Below are positions 1 to 11,124 of a stretch of DNA of 64,000 bases, piece by piece. The stretch comes from Taeniopygia guttata (lineage: Eukaryota; Chordata; Aves; Passeriformes; Estrildidae). The stretch is taken from assembly GCF_048771995.1 (NCBI RefSeq), contig NC_133024.1, positions 26,304,001 through 26,368,000 of the forward strand. The letters are read 5' to 3'. The notes under the pieces are model-generated. The model saw nothing but the letters and a program-made list of their open reading frames with translations, was not told the DNA's origin and ran no database searches. Position 1 is the first letter of the stretch; each line of letters begins with the position of its first letter. The position numbers and the translations under genes are program-made.

Positions 1-3000
1 AATGTTTTCTATAATCTTTTCATGGTATTGCCCACCACACCAAAAGCTGGAAAAATGGGTCATAGGTTCTGAGGAACCTGGATTTAGACCTAAAAGTTAA
101 TAGCTCCATATTTAGATCATTCCAGCCTCACTAGAGATGGACCACAAAGAATCCGTTCAGGTATCAGAATACCAACATGACTGAGATGTGCTTTCAGATG
201 GAGCTGATTTCAATTCATGGTTTTCATGCTGGCCAGTTAACCTGACAGAAGTTCAGGTAACTGAGTGAGAAAGGCACTTGTTACCAGGAACCAAGAAGCA
301 TTTTTAGCAGCCTAGTACTTTCTTCTTATCTGAACCACAGTTGCACCCAGCGTGGCTGATGTAAGAGATTACTATCGGAAGTCATGATTGCAAAAGTAAC
401 TCATTCACTTTAGAGGACTAAAGCCATGGCTTTTCATACAGGAAACAAACCCAGTTTACACACAATTTGTCAATCTTGTGCACACAGCAGAACCTCTTTT
501 CTGCTTACTCTAAGCATGACAACAGCACTACACTGGTAATGTAGCAAACCAAAGTACACTTTGAACACATTATATCCACACATAAAAGCTGGAATTGCAT
601 TTTAAACATCAAATTAGGTTAGCATTACATGAACTGAGCACTGCACAACATTTCCTAATCAAGGAGTTGAGATATTTAGATGTTTTACTGTAATCTGAAA
701 TAACTCAAACACTTCTTGAACGTTCGCCCCCATTAAAACTGAATACATATCATGGTGCAGAGTTTCAGATGAGACAGTTTTCAATTAAATAACACTACTG
801 AGCCATGTCCCTGATGAAAATGCCAGGGAAGATGTGCATACAACCCAGGTTTTTAAGTGAAAATGGATGTGTAAATGTGTACATGCATACAATCTAACAG
901 CTTTCATGTTCCTGATCTTTTTGTAACAACTCCAGTTATAAATCTCAGGGCTCTGAAGAAGTGTACTTGCCTGCAGCCTGATGGACTGTCCATCCACAGT
1001 ACTGCCAGTCATTTTATAAATTCTTCATCTCAGTTGTGTTTGTGATTCCTTTAATGAAGTTAAATCCCTCAGGAACATGTTTTCCTATTTTGAAAGGTGT
1101 CACTATTCCTCAAAGTAGCACAGACTTTGTGGTACTTTTCACAAAGTTCTTTGACACAACCATGATTCATTGGGAAACCCTTCGTAACAAATGCTACACT
1201 TCTTATACCTCCCCCAGTCAAGTGCCACTTACAAAGTTATTTTTAAGACCTTAAAAAGCACTACTGTACAAAAATTAAACCACAGAATGGCTCTTGTCAA
1301 AGCTAGCACATCCCAGCCCTTGACTTCCTCGCACGCCTATTTCTTTCCACAGCACCCAGCTTCAACTCATACATTGTATTAATTCTTATCCAAGCAAGAT
1401 ATGATTGGTTACAATGTCACACACTTTGTATCAAGGCACTTTGCAAATCAAAAGCGTGCTTAAATACTTGGAATGCACCATCCTGAATCTCTCTGTAGCC
1501 TAATTCATTATACTTCAATATGTGGAAGCCAGAGGTGCTCTTACAACTTCAGCACATGGAGAGAAACCATCAACAACTAAACAATGCTCAAAAAAGTACC
1601 TTTTTAATTCCTCCACCTAAAGAGTCAGGAGCATCCCTCTCTAAGGGAGCACCCTTCTCTCCTAAGAAGAGCTGAGATGAAGAACAGCTGGAGTAGCTCA
1701 GCCAGCAGTACACATCCACAAAATCTTTGCCTTCTTGCTCCTAAGATTCAAGACATTGAATCCGAGACATTTCAGAGTACAGCTAAACTTCAGCTACAAA
1801 TTAGAGTCCACAATGCACACAGCAGGCGTGGGCCAGGCACATGTCACAGGGCCACTCGAGTGACAGTCCCTTCAGCATGCCCCTGGCCAGCTCCTCAGAA
1901 CACTACTTGAAACACCAGGAATCAAAGCAGCAAAGCCACTATCAAAAACTTACATCCTAATTATCTCTTTGCAGCTGTCAGACTCCTCCAGGATCCATCA
2001 CCATTTTTCATCTACTCTGTTAAAATCTTCCCATGTATCCATAACCTAAGGGAATAAGTAAGTCTCTAAGGGAATAAGTAATTTCCACATACTTCAAAAT
2101 TTGCAATGTTCTTGTACTGTTTCATATACCTGACATGATATTTTGAACACAAGCACCTTAAAAATCATGCTCCCAACACAAGCATTTTTCCATGCTTATT
2201 TCCCATCCAGTGGCAAACATTTTCAGTTGTGAAATGTATTTAATCCCAAAATGTACCTATGAGTTATTGTTATGGCATTAATTGAAAATGAAAAATTAAA
2301 GGTTCTAAATCTTTCTACTAATAAGCATTTACTCATAGGAAGCTTCTTCCTTCCCATTTATCTGACTATTGCACACAATTCATGAGCAATGAACAAGGCT
2401 CTGCAGTTGGCTGAAGTGCTACGTAACAGTCATATAAATAAGGTGGTCCCAATGACTTGTATATTAAAGTAAAGGTAAAATCATACCTCTAAAATAAGCT
2501 GTTACATTACCTGACTTCTGGATGCTTATGCTAATGATGTGCCATCATTATCTCTGCTAGAACTACTTTATAATTGCATGTCTAAATGAAGTCTAATAGA
2601 AGTCCAAGCTATTATGTGAAAAGCAAAAATACAGTTTTGTGATTTTTGTACTTATGGACAGAAACTCAACACATCACTATTCCCTTTTTCTTTGCCTTAC
2701 TTCCAATTTTTCCCTACAGACTTCCCTGGACAATGGGCATCATGTGTCACAGCTGTAACTCACTATAGCTATGTAAACAGACTCAGTTCATTTGTGCTGT
2801 CACAGGGAGCTGCATTTTAAGTGTTCTGCCCTTAAAGTGAGCAGTAACTGTGAGTTACAAACACCTCTGTGTCTGTCAGTGTTGATTCCCATGAAACGGG
2901 AGCCTTCCAACTCTTTAAAGCCTCTGCTGCTGGCAAATTTGACTGAAATCGGCCGGAGTGCTAATACGAACAGGCAGAGAAGGAATAGACAGACACATCC

Positions 3001-3621
3001 ATCATTCCTTCCTTCGGAGACCAAGCTTACAACACGTCCAACGAGGAACGTTAGCTACGAGTGACCGAAATGTAGGTAAAAGAGGCAAATCACCCTGTGA
3101 AGTGGGCTGCCCTCCCGTAGGAGTGTCACTCGGCACCAGCACAGCGCCGCACAGACACAGGCACGGAGCATCCCGCGGCCCGGACACGCCGGGAAGATGC
3201 CAGGCTGATGCCGCCTCTCGCTGCCTCCGAAGCAGCTCGCGGAACGGCGGCTCACGCTCAATCGCCTCAGAGCACCAAGAGCGCCAAGCGATGAAGCCAC
3301 GCCGCTCTCCCACCCTTCAGCGCCGTTCCCCGGCTTTCCCTCCCGCAGCCCCGGCACGGGCAGCCCCCTCACGGCACAACTCCCGGGGAGCAGAGCCGGG
3401 GCACCGCCACGGGCCGCCCACACTCTGCAGCCGCGGCCGGCCCGTCCCGGCCCCGCGGCCCCTGCCCGGGCGCACCGGGGCCGGACAAAGGGGCACCGGC
3501 CCCACCGGCATCCCGGGGCGAGCGCGGCCCCGGCCCAGCGCGGTGCCCCGGCCCCGCTGCCGCGACCGCTCCGCGTCCCTCTCCTCCCGCTGCCGCTCCC
3601 GGCCCCGCCGCCGGCACTCAC
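1..3621 (-). other. Probable USF3 intron 1, no exon recognised
   Basis: About 3.6 kb of AT-rich DNA with only short chance reading frames. None of them resembles the USF3 bHLH region or its long Gln-rich body as I remember the human protein. It lies on the 3' side (minus-strand sense) of a splice donor at 3621, so by synteny it should be the first intron of USF3. The only small structure I see is a 16-base direct repeat at 2046-2061 and 2066-2081 (period 20). A short 5'-UTR exon could be hidden here and would not be visible by eye. Confidence 0.45.
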
Positions 3622-3720
3622 GGTCGGGCCGGGCGCGCTGCGCGGCGGCCCCAGCGCCGGGACCATCCTCCGCCGGGCGGACACCGCGCCAGCCCCGCCA
3701 CCGCCTCCGCGCCGCTGCCC
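3622..3720 (-). other. USF3: Candidate non-coding first exon of USF3
   Basis: On the minus strand a good splice donor (GTGAGTG) starts at 3621 within very GC-rich sequence, so a first exon would end at 3622. No protein begins here; in human the USF3 5' end is non-coding. Assignment rests on synteny: human 3q13 has USF3 and NAA50 both on the minus strand next to ATP6V1A, as would be the case here. USF3 is a bHLH transcription factor whose coding exons would lie left of the window. The upstream border given is a guess, because no transcription start is visible; the CCAAT array upstream suggests a start between about 3,640 and 3,740. The donor is seen; the gene identity is inferred. Confidence 0.5.
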
Positions 3721-3754
3721 GCCCGCGCAGCCCACCCTGCTGCCCGCGCCGCAG

Positions 3755-3980
3755 CCAATCGCCGTGCGCGGGGCGAGCCCTCGCGGCCAATCAACGAGGG
3801 TCGGGCCGGAGAGGGCGTCGCTCGCCCTCAACTGGGCGGGGCGGAGCGGGCGCGGGCCAATGGCCGCCAAAAACATCGGCGGTGCGGGCCAATCAGAGGG
3901 CAGGGAGGCAGAGACTGGCGTCGACAAGGTAAGGTGGCTGAAACAGGAACTGGCGGGGAGCGGCGTCCCGGGCGGCCAAT
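3755..3980 (+). promoter_or_regulatory. Five CCAAT boxes in one orientation (NF-Y array)
   Basis: CCAAT occurs at 3755-3759, 3787-3791, 3857-3861, 3889-3893 and 3976-3980, all on the plus strand and mostly as GGCCAAT or GCCAAT. Start-to-start distances are 32, 70, 32 and 87 bases, so 32, close to three helical turns, recurs. NF-Y is the known binder of CCAAT. For a minus-strand USF3 start near 3,700 the boxes lie upstream in inverted form; for a plus-strand start near 4,050 they would be in the classical orientation. The motifs are seen; binding is inferred. Confidence 0.7.
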
Positions 3981-4330
3981 GAGCGCAGCGGGAAGAGGCG
4001 CGCGGAGGGGCGGGCGGCAGCTCTTAAAGGGGCAGCGGCCGGGACGGGCACGGTTGCGGCGTTGGGCCGGTGCTGAGCGGCATCACCGGCACCGGGGAAA
4101 GGACCGCGCGTTATTCTGTGCGTGCTGCTGTGCCATGAAACAATCCCGACCTGCCAGGGCGAGAATGACCCGAGCGCTGCCCTTGGCCGAGCTCCGCCGC
4201 GGGGTGTGCAGCAGCGTTGGTGCACTGAGCTGCCCCGCGCCCTCGGCAGTCAGCGTTCTGGGACGGAGCGGCGAGCCAAGATAAAGGCTGCTAAAGATTT
4301 GCTGCGTGGAGCTGTCCACGAGGAGCCCAG

Positions 4331-7300
4331 CCACCCTGCGCAGGTTCTGTGCCACGACTGATGCTTTAATAGACATTCTCCCTTAACTTCACGCTTAGTT
4401 CTGGGGAAGAAGGCACTCCATCCATTTCTAAATCAGAGTTTAGGAAAAGAGTTGTTTTATCCAAGAAAAGAGATACCGTGGATCATTAACAACTCCCCAC
4501 TGCCTCGCTTTTTACTTCCTGCTAACACCTAGTTCAATTATTATCCATAATAGGGCAGCTTCCCAGTTCCAGCTCAATTGCTTCCCTGAGAAAGCATCTT
4601 GTATCCATATGCCTTCTTACAACATAATAGAGACAAGTTTCTGAAGCAGTGTCCAAGAACTCTGCTGCTGCTGAAATGAGTCATAGCAGCAATCAGATGT
4701 TAAATAACCCAAACCATTTTATTTTGGATAGCTGCCACTTGCAAAATAACCTTGCAGCTGACATTAAGTGAAAAGCCCATTTGCGACCTGTGAAGAAAAT
4801 TGAGGCCCAAGCTGTTTCTGCAGAGGAATTCTAACGTTACTATAAATACCATCTTGAAAGCATAAAGTAGGAATGTTAAATGCACTTTTTTTGCTTTTCA
4901 TCATATTTGGTTCTGATATGACACACCCAAACTGGAAGACAAGTGAAATCTGAAATGCCACTGCTCCATCAATTTATTCCAATATAAACTGAGGGGGAAG
5001 GTTTCTCTTCTAAAGGGTAGTGTGCTTTTTTTGGTTAAGATTTTCACTAAATAGGCACCCCCATCCAAAGCAGCAAAACCAAGTTTACCTTCTGACAATC
5101 TTGCTATGATCTATAGTGTTTGAGTTCATAAGTGGTCAATAGCAGTACAGGGTTAAATATCTGAAATACTGTGGCAAAAATCCAGGAGCAGGCAAAAATC
5201 CACAGGTGAAATTGCATACAACAGGAACTTACCTGTTTCTCTTGGAGAATATAAATTTACAATTATATAGCAAGATGGTTAGAAAAAATGAAAGGCTTTT
5301 GCACAAATACTTGCAAAGGAAGCTTTACATTGGATAGATACTTTGCTATTCTTTTGACAAGTCAAGAAGTTTTGCAGCTTTATTTCAGATAGTCTTAATC
5401 AAGAACCTGAGTGCAATTTTTTTGAACTTTTTTTATTATCTAAATTCTTGGCTGTAGTGCAGATTTGGGTTCAATAATTCAGTGAGCAGTACTGGCCTAA
5501 GTCTGTATGATGTGATACAGCAGCTGACAGGCAATCAGAACACAGGTCAGTGCATCTTTCCCAGTGCAGGAGTTTCTTGGACTATGGGTCATGTACATTC
5601 AAGGGAGTGAAAGAAAGCTGGCAACTCAGCAGTTTAGAGAGCTTCAGCTGGTGCTGCCACAATGCCTTCAGGCAGAATGGTAGCAAAGCTGAATGCTTTT
5701 ACAGTGTTAAACACTAAGGAGGAGGGAAGAAGGCAGAATGAAAAGAGAGGGACCGAGTGGAATGGTTATATAGTAACCATTCCATTATCTGTTTGAATTG
5801 ATGCCTCTTTAGGGGCAAGATAAAAGAACAAAAGGCAGGTCATTTGTCCCTTACAAAGCATCTGGATTAGATGATCTGAATAGATTTAGAGAATCCCTAT
5901 GGAAAGGGAAGTAATACTGCCAGAAACAGATGACAATGCTCACCTGACAAGATTGGTTTGGTAGATTCTCAAAATTTCTCAAGACTCATGTAAGAGCTTT
6001 TGGACGGGGATTTTTTTAAAGTACTGCAGGATCAGAGGATAATGTTCTCACATAGACAGAGAACTGATTAAAAGACAGAACAACTCCAGTGTTTCACATG
6101 AAGTGAATGACTGACCACTCACTCACTCGATTCTGGTGTGGTAACTGTTCTTGAACAGTAACAAATTAGAGATAACAGCACACCTTGAGTGATTACAGAG
6201 GTGCCATAAATACCCGAGTTTTGAATGCAGTGAGGGAATGAGAGTGCCTGCAGAACAGCACAGCTTTGGGAAAGCACAACATAAATGATCAGGAATATCT
6301 GGTAGTTCTCCTGTAAAGGACAACTCAGTTGTCTAGTATTGTACAGGTTGTTCTAAGAGGCAACTGGAATGAAGAAGGAGAAGGAAAGAAACACAAAACA
6401 ATAAAAGCTGAGTGGTTTGGAGAACAGCTGCAGCTGTTTAAGTACAGCAACTCTGCAGCTGCTGGTGAGGCTGGAGTGATGAAGGTTGCACTTCTGGTAG
6501 CAGTCCACTTCCAGCTGTGCCTTCCAGGCCCTCCAGCAGAGGTCAGGGAAGACAGCTGGAAGCAGCCACTCAAGACTACAGACAAGTTTCAGAGCCTGAA
6601 CTTTGCTTTTGCACCGTTATTCTAATGAATTCAGCAACTCCATCTGTTGATAAAGCAGTTTCCAGAGGAACTTAAATAAGTGAATAGAATACACTATAGA
6701 ATATTTAGGGAAACACCTGTTTTCCTCCAGAACCTGGACCAGAGTGCAACTTCATCACTTCATAAATGGCACTTCAAAGCAGAAGATAAGCACAGTGAAA
6801 TTAAAGACAAAAAATGGCTTTAACAGAAGAGACTGGAATTGTTAAGAAGAGAGATGAGTTTTACTTATCTACCTTTCTGAGAAAAGTCAGTATGGAAGAG
6901 TATGTGCTGTATATTAAGACCAGTTACTTTTACAAGTACAGACCACAGCTTTTCAATGACTAGTCAAGATCTGCAATAACTAGCAGCTAATTTGAACACT
7001 TTAAACTTTTTAACCTATAAACCCCAGAGTTCTTGACACCTGGTCTGTTTGTTTCCAAACTGCTCACTAATCAAAAATATTCCAGAACAGTTCCTCTTCC
7101 TCTCTTCCCTCCTATCCCACAAGACAGGATTTCTGATTAAAGGCTCATAACTTCAGGGAAAATAAACAAACGCACCTCACTCTGCACAGCTGTCAGACAC
7201 CCTTGGCATTGATCCCAGCAGCCCAACACACAGTTTATATTTAGAAATCTTCTGAGTTACAGTTTATGAAACATCTGAGGAATAGTCTATATCTGATTTC

Positions 7301-7371
7301 TGAAGGAAACAACTGGACAGCAAAAAAATGCACATGACAAACTGTAAATGACATAACTCAAATAGTGCACG
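4331..7371. other. Intergenic, no gene seen
   Basis: Unique-looking AT-rich DNA between the USF3-side CpG island and the presumed end of the NAA50 3' UTR. Open frames are short, lack splice or homology support and look like chance. The only structure noted is a small perfect hairpin at 5758-5784. No recognisable transposon copy was found by eye. Confidence 0.5.
5758..5784. repeat. Short perfect inverted repeat (11-bp arms)
   Basis: Arms 5758-5768 (TGGAATGGTTA) and 5774-5784 (TAACCATTCCA) are exact reverse complements around a 5-base spacer. It is intergenic. No oligo-T follows at once and no known RNA is suggested; an 11-bp hairpin can arise by chance in a window this size. Confidence 0.6.
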
Positions 7372-10300
7372 TTTATTCTGAACGGTATTTCTAAAGAGTT
7401 TGAGAAAAACAAAAACATGCTCCTGATGTACAACAAGGGCAATGATATAGATTAAAAATGGACCAACTTATTGTAAAGAATTTGCTCCCCCTGCAACTTA
7501 GCTTGTAACATTGAGAATGCATCTGTAAACTGCATACAGCATACCTTTCACTAAATCTTAACTCAAGAGACCAGGGGTGGTCTTAGCCAAATTAATCAGG
7601 AAGCATTGCAGATTCAAAAGAAACATCCAAGTCAGCAAACACTTTACAAAACACAGACATTGTGCATAGCAGCTGACCCTGGATTACAGCATGGGGGAGA
7701 ATAAAACAATTTGGGGGACCAAATTTTTACTAGACACAGGGCACCATCAAGATTTAACTAAATACCATGTAAGTTTGTTTCAATTGTAACAGTATGTCAT
7801 ATTTAGTTGGCAGGTTTAACCATTAGCTGCATCATGTAAACTCAGCCAGTTTCTGTATACACTAAATACATTCTCCCCCTTACCCCTCCCAAAAATGAGG
7901 GATCTCTCTTCTGGATGATTCTTCTTCTCCTGTACCATGGTTTCCTCAAGTAGGAGTCTTTTTGTAGGTAATATCTTCATAGTTCAACTGATGTGTGACA
8001 AAGCCAGTCGCAGAGATTCATGAGTAACTTGTACATACACAATTTACACTCTAAAGCTGTTACTTGCATACATTTTTCTTGCTAGATCTTCATCCAGAGC
8101 AGGTGCTGGTGGTTTTTTTTCCCCACTGAAACTCCCAACTTTGGGAAAATTTTGTTGTTCACAAGCTGTTATTTTCAAGCTAGAAGGATGTCCTCCTGCA
8201 GCAACAATCAAAGTAACTGAAGTTCTCTGCAGCAAGCCCATACTTCACACAATTTCAGTATCTCTAGATAACAGCACTAAGATACAGCACTCTCCTCCTT
8301 CACTCAACACAACTGGTAGGCTGATAAAATACAACTGTTTGTCATCCAGAACTACTGACCTTCACTTGCCCTTACCCATGTACAGGGAACAGAGTTCTCT
8401 AAAGATTCAGATTAAACCTTGTATTCAAGATTCAACAACTGTTTTCCAGGATTAACAGCCCGGGAAAAGGAGTCTTAGATTTATTCTCTCTTCCACCTCC
8501 TACAAAACATTTTGTTAGAAGTTAAAATGAGGCAGGTCTGCTGTGGAATAGGAGCTTTAAGAATCGTTCTCATGGATACATTCATAGAATGATGGCAGCC
8601 CAAAGCAAAAAGAGACAGAAACAAAGGTTAATCCAAGTAAGTTCAGACATCAGACTTGTACTTTTAAACCTGAAGAATAACTGTCTGTGAAACACACTGA
8701 TTTGTGGAAGCCTACGACAACAGCAAATCCTAAGAGTTCATATCCCCACACCCATCTACCCAACCCAAACACTTACCACATAGTTCTAGAAGAATGAAGA
8801 GCACTTTGCTTGGCACCAGAGGCAGCTATGGTCTGAGTTACAGCTGTGCTGCACGGACATCCTCAAATGCAATACTATTTCTCCCTCCACATACTTCTCT
8901 TAGTTTGGTCTACAGATGGCCAGGGAAACTCTGTTGGCATATGACAAGCTAATTGTGCTTCGATACATCCCCTTCTAGAAAGATGCCAGGCTGCCAACAT
9001 AATCACCATGAGCAGGTCCTAGCTGAAAATAACCTTTTGTCAAAACTAGGCTGCCTCTGGCCAAGGGAACTGTTTGCATCTTTCTAGCCAGAGTCTGCCA
9101 CCACATGTTGCAAACACAGGTGCTCGGGCCGTGCAGATGGGTTGGTGTTGGCCACCTGCCCATCTCCAAGACTCCAATAGTGCAAACTCAGCAAATTAAG
9201 CAGCCATTTTCCAGTACAGGTCTGTCAAGATGCACTCCAACAAATGCTACACACCTCTGTCAAAGAAGGAGTAACTGTGTAGCAGCTGGTATAGTCATCC
9301 CTGGGGTATCAAAGACCACCTAATGTGCAGCGAGGGGTGCCATCCCTTGCCTCACCACAATTCCCATTTTGGAATTTTTGGTTCCCAAGTCACCCTCTAA
9401 TGACTGGACAGCACCTACTAACCAGATGTATGCTGCAATGCACACTACAGGTTGGAGGCTTTCAGAGCGGAAGAATTCAAGATGCAGATCTAAACTTTAA
9501 AAAACAAACAGGAAAATAATACAGTTCAGCATCTACATGGGGGATGGGGCAGGTTGGTGTTGTCTCAGCTCAGTGCACTTTCTCAGATGCTTGGAGAAGA
9601 GTCCAAGCTCAAGTTGGTATTTATATTGGCATACATAAAATTGCTGGCAACAGTGCCTAGAAAGGAGCACTGGTATTCACGCAAACAAAGCATGAAAGGA
9701 TGCAAAGCAGAGCTTAGTACAGTTTACTGCAGCCTCAAAGTTACAGTACTAGGAAGAAGCCAGCCAGCCTATTTTCCAAACCCATAAAATGCTCTAATAT
9801 ACGCTGCTTTCTCCGGTGCTCCACGAACACCCTCTCACCAGAGGAGAACTGCATTATTACTACTGAACGAGGAAAGGGAAAATAATCTTCAAAGGAGCAA
9901 ATCCACGCAGTTCTTCACCACCACCTTCCAAAGGAGCTCATAAACACAGCAAGTCAAGCCAATCCCAAGCAAATCCAGGAGAGCCTGCAAAGCTATGTGA
10001 TTAGGGTCAGATTCATGTCTGCCTTCTTAGCCTTGCTGCCTGGTTTCCTCAACTCTTACATCTGTCACCACAGATTCAGTAGCTGTAGCAAAGTTATCTG
10101 GAGACAGGTGCTTGCCTTATGTCATCAAAGCTGGTAAGGTGGTCACAGTCACCTTTTCCATCCCAACAACACAGATAAAACTAACTCTCAATGGGCCCTA
10201 AAGAATTTCACCCATTTTTAAAGCAAGGGTGTTGCCTCAGGATTCATATTTTTACAAGGTTATTCTTGCCAACACCAGATCTAGCTCTTACTCTGGCAAA

Positions 10301-11124
10301 AGTCTGCTGGGAGTTGGGTAAATGAAAATAAAAAAAAATAAAGACCACTCTAAATCCTCCTCTCAGTCAGTTAAGAAGTGTAGCACCAGCTTGGGTGAGG
10401 AGTATTTAAAAAAAGCATCCAAAAAGATCAGCCCAGGCAGAGTGAAAAGGTATGGTAAAGTAGCCCACCCTTCTCAGCAAAAGATGAAGGAAAAAGCCAT
10501 ACTCAAAAATATTGGGAAGAACTAAATATACTTTTTTGAGGTGGGGGAATTAAAAGGAAGAGTGGGAAGTACTGAAGTAACATTCAAAGGTTGGGGGGGA
10601 GTAAAGTACCCTGTAGGTTATAAAAAACACAATAATGTAGGAGTCAAAGGACAAGATATTGCTTTGCCTTTTCCCCCCCCATTGGGTTTACATTCTGCTT
10701 ACTGAAAAAATAATTCTGAAGGAAACTTGTCATCAGAATAACCTGCTCAAGCCCTCCACACCTCAAACTTAAGAAGAGATCTGCACACCTTTTCCTACCC
10801 CAAAAAAAACCCAAAAAATCAGCCCCCCCTGACCTCAAAAAACATCAGAAAGGAGAGCTCAAAAAAAAAAAAAAAAAATCCAAAACCAACCAAAACCCAA
10901 CCCCAAACATGATTGGACGATCCTTGGAAGAAGCATTACATTTTGCTGGAGAGAGGTCAAGAAAAAAAAAATAAGATGAAGGGGTGGAGTAAAAAAAAAA
11001 AAAACAAACCAAAAAAACAACAAAAACCAACCAACCAATAAAAAAAAAAAAAAAAAAAAAAAGAGGCCTCTCTTTCCTTATTTGGCGACAAGCAAGTGCA
11101 AGAAAGTGTCCGCTCGGGTTTTGT
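7372..11124 (-). other. NAA50: NAA50 3' UTR (extent approximate)
   Basis: Downstream of the NAA50 stop codon the minus strand runs about 3.7 kb without a supported exon. A canonical AATAAA lies on the minus strand at 7377-7372 and is a plausible last polyadenylation signal; another AATAAA is near 8,480 and could give a shorter form. Mammalian NAA50 transcripts also have long 3' UTRs as far as I recall. The first 300 bases after the stop are strongly U-rich in the mRNA sense (see the A-tract entry). The distal border is an estimate. Confidence 0.45.
10861..11062 (-). repeat. Low-complexity A tracts (U-rich in NAA50 mRNA)
   Basis: On the plus strand there are A18 at 10861-10878, A14 at 10991-11004 and A23 at 11040-11062, joined by CAAACC, CAACAA and ACCAACCAACC segments. 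In the NAA50 transcript this reads as several long U runs with GGUUGGUU linkers, beginning about 62 bases after the stop codon. Run lengths this long are prone to sequencing error. Confidence 0.8.

Larger units (their letters stand above)
3100..4330. promoter_or_regulatory. CpG-island promoter between USF3 and NAA50
   Basis: Roughly 1.2 kb that is extremely GC- and CpG-rich against AT-rich flanks, the usual mark of a constitutive vertebrate promoter. It contains the candidate USF3 first-exon donor on the minus strand (3621) and a good donor on the plus strand (AAG then GTAAGG, GT at 3929-3930), so it may fire in both directions. Long open frames in both strands across it are by-products of GC content: they overlap each other in several frames and resemble no protein I know. 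Confidence 0.75.

Noticed and set aside
2958-3932. 324-codon plus-strand frame and overlapping 290-codon minus-strand frame in the first CpG island
   Set aside because: Arg/Pro/Ala/Gly-rich on both strands, overlapping in several frames, with no known domain. This is the expected by-product of CpG-island composition.
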